Below, in pieces: positions 59,715 to 64,000 of a DNA stretch of 64,000 nt; position 1 is the stretch's first letter; each line of letters starts with the position of its first letter. Under the pieces are notes generated by a model that saw nothing but the letters and a program-made list of their open reading frames with translations, had not been told where the DNA came from and ran no database searches. A program made the translations under genes and the position numbers. Source of the DNA: Inhella gelatinilytica (lineage in GTDB: Bacteria; Pseudomonadota; Gammaproteobacteria; Burkholderiales; Burkholderiaceae_C); the NCBI RefSeq assembly GCF_016093295.1, contig NZ_JAEDAL010000006.1, forward strand, positions 1 to 64,000, written 5' to 3'.

Positions 59715-62700
59715 GTGAAATTGCGCGTGCTGGTGCCCCTGCTGATGACCGCCACGGCCCTCTCCGCCATGGCCATCGGCTATAGGCTGAGCCTGACCGA
59801 CAGCCGCGACTGGCTGTTGGACAGTGCGCGACGCGATGGTTTGGCCCTGGTGGAGCGCCTGTCTCGATTGGCGGAACTGGAACAGGCCGAACACCCCGCC
59901 AAGGTTGAAGCCGACTTGTTGCTCAGCGCCACCGATTTGCGCATCGACGCGCTGTTGCTGACCGACCCCGACCTGCGCGTCCTGGCCGCGAACCGTCGGG
60001 CGTGGCGGGGCCAATCCCTGGATGCCGTGTGGCCCGCGTTCGGTCCCCCTCAAATCGCAGCGGCGCGCCAAGCCCACAGTCCACAGATCCGCCACCTGGC
60101 GGATCAACAACTCATGACCGTGGCAACCTCGTTTGCGCTCAAAGGACGCGCGCAGGAGATCCGCGGCCAGCAGCGGGGACTGTTGCTGCTGGTCATGGAC
60201 CTGTCCGGGGTGTACCGCCAGGCTCAGCTGCAAGCCCTGAACCGCTTGGCGCCGATGGCGGGGGTATCGCTGGCGGCGCTCGCGCTGTTGATGTGGGTCA
60301 TTCGTCGCCACGTGAGCCGGCCCTTGGCCGCCATCCAGAGCGCCAGCGAAGCCTTCATGGCGGCGCCCGACCAACTCCACGCCGCACCCGAGCACGGCCT
60401 GGAAGAAACCGCGCGCCTGGGGCGCTCACTGAATGCCTTGCAATCCAGCGTCCGCCAGTCGCGGGCCCAACTGCGCGAGAGTGAGGCCCATTTCCGCATG
60501 CTGGCCGACGCCGGTCACCTCAGGGTCTGGGGCCTTACGCCGGAGGGCACCGTGGACTATGCCAATGCTGGGCTGCGCGATGCGGTGGGCTGGCCCGCCG
60601 ATGGCGAGGTCGCCCCGGCCCAGTGGCAGCACCTGTTGGCCCACGACGCCAATGCCACCGCCGCCCAGCTCATTGCAGCGGCTTGGCAACAGCAACGGGG
60701 GTTTAGCGCCGAGCTGGAGCTCGAAACCGCCAGCGGAGCCACGCAGTGGTTGCTGTGCGAGGGCAGCCCCCGCCACAACGACGCGGGCCAGTGGACCGGG
60801 TATTGGGTTCAAGGCCTGGACATCACCGCGCGCAAGCACGAAATGACCGCGCTGGCGGCGAGCGAGCAGCGCCAAGCCTCCCTGATCAATGGCGCCATGG
60901 ACGCCATCATTTCCACCGACGCCGAGCAGCGCATCGTGCTCTTCAACCCGGCGGCCGAGCGCATGTTTGGGTGCAAGGCTGAGGAGGTGCTGGGGCGCAA
61001 TCTGTCGATCTTTTTGCCCGAAGCCGTCCGGGGCAGCCATCCCAAGCATCTGCGCCGGATGATGGTGGACGACGCCCGACCCGAGAGCAACGCGCTAATG
61101 GGCGGGCGCATGCTGCACGCCCTCCGGACCGACGGCAGCAGCTTCCCCATTGAAGCGTCGGTCTCGCACATGCGGGTCGGAACGCAGCATCTGTTCACCG
61201 CCATCGTCCGGGATGTCACGGAACGCGAGCGGGCGCGGGCGGAGCTGCGCTCCCGCGAGGGCATCTTCACCGCCATCGCCGATCAGGCCCGCGAAGCCAT
61301 CGTGCTGGTCGATGCGGACACCGGTCGCTTTCTGGAATTCAACCGGGCGGCTCACGAGGAGCTGGGGTACTCGGCCGAGGAGTTTGGGGGCATGGGGTTG
61401 GCGGACGTCGTGCCCGAAGGCGAAGGGGCGTCGCGTGTCGCACGCCTCAAGACCCTGGTGGAAGGCCGGCCGGCGGTGCTTGAGGAGCAGCACCGCCGCA
61501 AGGACGGCAGCTTGCGGGACGTCCGCATCAGTGCACAAAGTGTGCTGGTCCAGGGCCAACGCCGCTTGGCCGCGATCTGGAGCGACATCACCGAGGCCAA
61601 AGCCCAAGCCCGCGAGCTGGACGCGTTCCGAACCCGCTTGCAAGCCCTGGTGGAAGAGCGGACGGCCGAACTGCACAGTGCCACGGCGGCCCTGCAGTCC
61701 ATTCACGACGAGCAAATCGCTCTGTTCGATGCAGCCCCGGTGGGCATCGCCCTGATCACCGACCAGCGCTTGGTGCGCTGCAATCCGCGCCTGGAAACGT
61801 TGCTTCGCGCGGCGGCCGGCTCGCTCACCGGCCGTCGGGTGGAATCCGTGCTCCCGCTGGAAGCGCTGCGCATCGCCGGGGAGCGCAGCAGCCAGGACCA
61901 CCATGTCGCGCGCCAAGATGGCAGCCTGTTCTGGGCGCGCCTGACCGCCCAGCGGCTCGAACTGCCCGCCCCCAGCACGGGGGCCCTCCTCATCTTGGAA
62001 GACATTGACCAGGAGCACGCGGCCGCGCAGGCCCTGCAAGAGGCCAAGGACTTGGCCGAGTCCGCGGCGCGAATGAAGTCGGATTTCCTGGCCAACATGA
62101 GCCACGAGATCCGGACCCCCTTGAACGCCGTACTCGGCATGGCCCATTTGAGCCTGCGCACCGAACTCAGCGCCAAGCAGCGGGGCTACCTCAACAACAT
62201 TCAGAGCGCGGGCCAGCACCTGCTGACCCTGCTCAACGATTTGTTGGACCTCAGCAAGATCGAGGCCGGCAAATTGGAGTTGGAGCACGCCCCGTTCTCG
62301 CTGGACAAGGTGCTCGGCAATCTGCGCACGTTGATTGCCCCGGCCGCCGCCGCCAAGGGTCTCGAGCTTGTGTTCGACGTGGGCGCGGATGTGCCCCGCG
62401 AAGTGGTGGGCGATGGCCTGAGGCTGGGGCAAATTCTCATCAACTACACCAGCAATGCCGTCAAGTTCACGCAGTCGGGCGAAGTCACGGTGGCGGTACG
62501 GCAGTTGGACCTGCGCGAGGGGCACACGCACCTGCGCTTTGAAGTCCAGGACACCGGGATCGGGCTCAGCGCCGACCAGCGACGCCAGCTCTTCATCGCC
62601 TTTCAACAAGCCGACCCCTCCACCACACGCAAGTTCGGGGGCACGGGCCTGGGGCTCTCCATTGCCAAGCGCCTGGCCGGGCTGATGGGGGGGCAAGTCG

Positions 62701-64000
62701 GTGTCGAAAGCCAACTCGGTCAGGGCAGCACGTTCTGGGTCGACCTGTGGCTGCCGCTGGCAGCCGATGCCGCCAGCCCGCATCCCACGCAGCTCCAGGG
62801 CCTGAACGTGTGGTTGGTCGACGACTCCCCCCACGCGAGCGCCAGCCTTCAATCCACTCTGAGCCCCTGGGGCGTGCGTGTGCGCCCATTTGGCAGCGCG
62901 GCCGAGGTGTTGGCCGAGGCGTCGCGGTCGCTGCCGCCTGACTGGGTCTTCGTGGACCATCAGCTGCCCGATGCCTCCGGTGGCGAGCTGATTCGCGCGC
63001 TACAAACGTTGATCGCTCAACCCGCACCCCGTTGGGTTCTGTTGACCGAACCTCACGTCGGGAGCCGGTCACAAGAGCCTCCTCCACAGTGCCACGAGCT
63101 GGCCAAGCCCCCCACGGCATCGGATCTCTTGGATCTGCTCATGGGGGGATTGGAGACCCCTGCCGCGGTGGACCACACCCCGCAGGATCGCTGGGCGGCC
63201 GGGCGGCGCATCCTGCTCGTCGAAGACAACGCCATCAACCGCCAAGTGGCGCAAGAGCTGCTGGAAGAAACCGGGGCGCTGGTGGTGGAGGCTGAGAACG
63301 GTGAAGTGGCGCTGCGGCGATTGGAGCAAGAGCCGGCTTTCGATCTGGTGTTCATGGACATGCAGATGCCCGTGCTGGACGGTGTCGAGGCCACGCGTCG
63401 CCTGCGCAACGACCCGCGGTGGCCGACCTTGCCCGTGGTCGCCATGACCGCCAACGCGCTGGCGCAGGACCGTGACCTGTGCCTGTCCGCCGGCATGAAC
63501 GACTTTTTGAGCAAGCCCATCGAGCCCGACTCGCTCTACGCACTCCTCCACCGCTGGTTGCCCAACGCCCCAAGCGCCGAGCTCCCCGTGGGCCCGACGA
63601 TCGACCCCGTGAGCGCGGCTGATGCACACGGGCTCCCGGTCTTGGATACGGCGAAGGGCTTACGGGCCTGTCTGGGCAAGACCGCGATGTACCAAAGGCT
63701 GCTGGGCCAGTTCGTCCAGCAATATGCCAACGAACCCAGCCTCATCGAGACCGATTGGGCCGCCAGCCGACAAGCGGAGGCGGAGCGCCGCGCCCACACC
63801 CTCAAAGGTGTGTCGGCGCAATTGGGCGCCCTGCCCTTGTCACAGGCCGCCAGCGATTTGGAAAAAGCACTCCATGCGCAACGGGGACAGCCCGCGCCTC
63901 AATGGCCGGCCCCGGTTCACGCGGCTTTTGCTGCGCAAATGCGTAAGGTCCAGGCGGCCATCGCGCAGCATCTCGCCGAATCCCCCCCGCCGCCAGCCGC
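59715..64000 (+). CDS. Large multi-PAS hybrid histidine kinase with receivers and HPt (truncated by window end)
   Basis: Open from GTG 59715 to the window end without a stop: at least 1428 residues. TM1 covers about 3-22, then a periplasmic domain to about 176, TM2 about 178-196 and HAMP. Three to four PAS units follow, with about residues 255-370, 378-505, 510-635 and 670-770 suggested by [15 protein letters not shown] and SDITEAK ends. HisKA has His797 in [10 protein letters not shown]; HATPase has [10 protein letters not shown] degenerate receiver ([14 protein letters not shown]) comes next, then an active receiver with Asp1215 in FMDMQMPV, and an HPt domain with His1361 in RAHTLKG. A complete phosphorelay in one chain, paired with the binding lipoprotein upstream. 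Confidence 0.93.
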   Translation, partial: MKLRVLVPLLMTATALSAMAIGYRLSLTDSRDWLLDSARRDGLALVERLSRLAELEQAEHPAKVEADLLLSATDLRIDALLLTDPDLRVLAANRRAWRGQSLDAVWPAFGPPQIAAARQAHSPQIRHLADQQLMTVATSFALKGRAQEIRGQQRGLLLLVMDLSGVYRQAQLQALNRLAPMAGVSLAALALLMWVIRRHVSRPLAAIQSASEAFMAAPDQLHAAPEHGLEETARLGRSLNALQSSVRQSRAQLRESEAHFRMLADAGHLRVWGLTPEGTVDYANAGLRDAVGWPADGEVAPAQWQHLLAHDANATAAQLIAAAWQQQRGFSAELELETASGATQWLLCEGSPRHNDAGQWTGYWVQGLDITARKHEMTALAASEQRQASLINGAMDAIISTDAEQRIVLFNPAAERMFGCKAEEVLGRNLSIFLPEAVRGSHPKHLRRMMVDDARPESNALMGGRMLHALRTDGSSFPIEASVSHMRVGTQHLFTAIVRDVTERERARAELRSREGIFTAIADQAREAIVLVDADTGRFLEFNRAAHEELGYSAEEFGGMGLADVVPEGEGASRVARLKTLVEGRPAVLEEQHRRKDGSLRDVRISAQSVLVQGQRRLAAIWSDITEAKAQARELDAFRTRLQALVEERTAELHSATAALQSIHDEQIALFDAAPVGIALITDQRLVRCNPRLETLLRAAAGSLTGRRVESVLPLEALRIAGERSSQDHHVARQDGSLFWARLTAQRLELPAPSTGALLILEDIDQEHAAAQALQEAKDLAESAARMKSDFLANMSHEIRTPLNAVLGMAHLSLRTELSAKQRGYLNNIQSAGQHLLTLLNDLLDLSKIEAGKLELEHAPFSLDKVLGNLRTLIAPAAAAKGLELVFDVGADVPREVVGDGLRLGQILINYTSNAVKFTQSGEVTVAVRQLDLREGHTHLRFEVQDTGIGLSADQRRQLFIAFQQADPSTTRKFGGTGLGLSIAKRLAGLMGGQVGVESQLGQGSTFWVDLWLPLAADAASPHPTQLQGLNVWLVDDSPHASASLQSTLSPWGVRVRPFGSAAEVLAEASRSLPPDWVFVDHQLPDASGGELIRALQTLIAQPAPRWVLLTEPHVGSRSQEPPPQCHELAKPPTASDLLDLLMGGLETPAAVDHTPQDRWAAGRRILLVEDNAINRQVAQELLEETGALVVEAENGEVALRRLEQEPAFDLVFMDMQMPVLDGVEATRRLRNDPRWPTLPVVAMTANALAQDRDLCLSAGMNDFLSKPIEPDSLYALLHRWLPNAPSAELPVGPTIDPVSAADAHGLPVLDTAKGLRACLGKTAMYQRLLGQFVQQYANEPSLIETDWAASRQAEAERRAHTLKGVSAQLGALPLSQAASDLEKALHAQRGQPAPQWPAPVHAAFAAQMRKVQAAIAQHLAESPPPPA

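Overview
The window looks like a piece of the main chromosome of a GC-rich (roughly two thirds G+C by eye) betaproteobacterium of the order Burkholderiales. The reasons are the tRNA-Tyr/tRNA-Gly/tRNA-Thr/tuf array, the trpE-trpG-trpD-trpC cluster with rpe and a phosphoglycolate-phosphatase-like HAD gene nearby, tag/apaG/mltA, and a kdsD-kdsC-lptC run. I see no transposase, integrase, phage gene, CRISPR array or rRNA. No gene-free stretch exceeds 300 bases once the tRNAs, riboswitch and leaders are counted. Family assignments come from reading the proteins; no database was searched.

Layout. 1-1.1 kb (minus): 5' part of tuf behind tRNA-Thr, tRNA-Gly and tRNA-Tyr, with one strong promoter. 1.1-6.9 kb (minus): a tightly packed trp operon, trpL (leader peptide)-trpE-trpG-ltaE-trpD-trpC-ung, with a threonine aldolase and uracil-DNA glycosylase built in. 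7-10.1 kb: a chalcone-isomerase-fold protein, a HAD phosphatase, and the pseudouridine catabolic pair psuK-psuG. 10.1-12.1 kb (minus): a secreted subtilisin-like protease behind a cyclic-di-GMP-I (GEMM) riboswitch. 12.2-16.9 kb: rpe, tag, apaG, mltA, a dienelactone hydrolase and a HEAT-repeat lipoprotein. 17-24 kb: DUF2157/DUF4401/GDYXXLXY membrane proteins, an M28 peptidase, an EamA exporter, a diguanylate cyclase and an Lrp-type regulator. 24.2-29.8 kb: fused indolepyruvate ferredoxin oxidoreductase, a YceI-like lipoprotein and a di-haem peroxidase. 30-35.4 kb: a two-component pair, then a hipBA toxin-antitoxin operon lying exactly between two near-identical 414-bp direct repeats, each carrying a gene for a 78-residue secreted peptide, then an M50 protease. 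35.4-39.5 kb: a periplasmic binding protein, CYTH, cytochrome b561, two YceI proteins and a GST. 39.7-45 kb: two further two-component systems, the second preceded by an elaborate leader. 45-55.5 kb: YhhN, Rep-type helicase, a pseudokinase, an S9 peptidase, small hydrolase genes, glcF and pcp. 55.5-58.6 kb: kdsD-kdsC-lptC and an SDR. 58.7-64 kb: a solute-binding lipoprotein and a very large hybrid histidine kinase that runs off the right edge.

Signalling is the dominant theme: four histidine kinases (two of them hybrid), three separate response regulators, a diguanylate cyclase and a c-di-GMP riboswitch. The most noteworthy items are the riboswitch-controlled protease, the repeat-bounded hipBA island with its tandem-motif peptides, the layered leader at 42.44-42.63 kb, and the apparently leaderless trp leader peptide.
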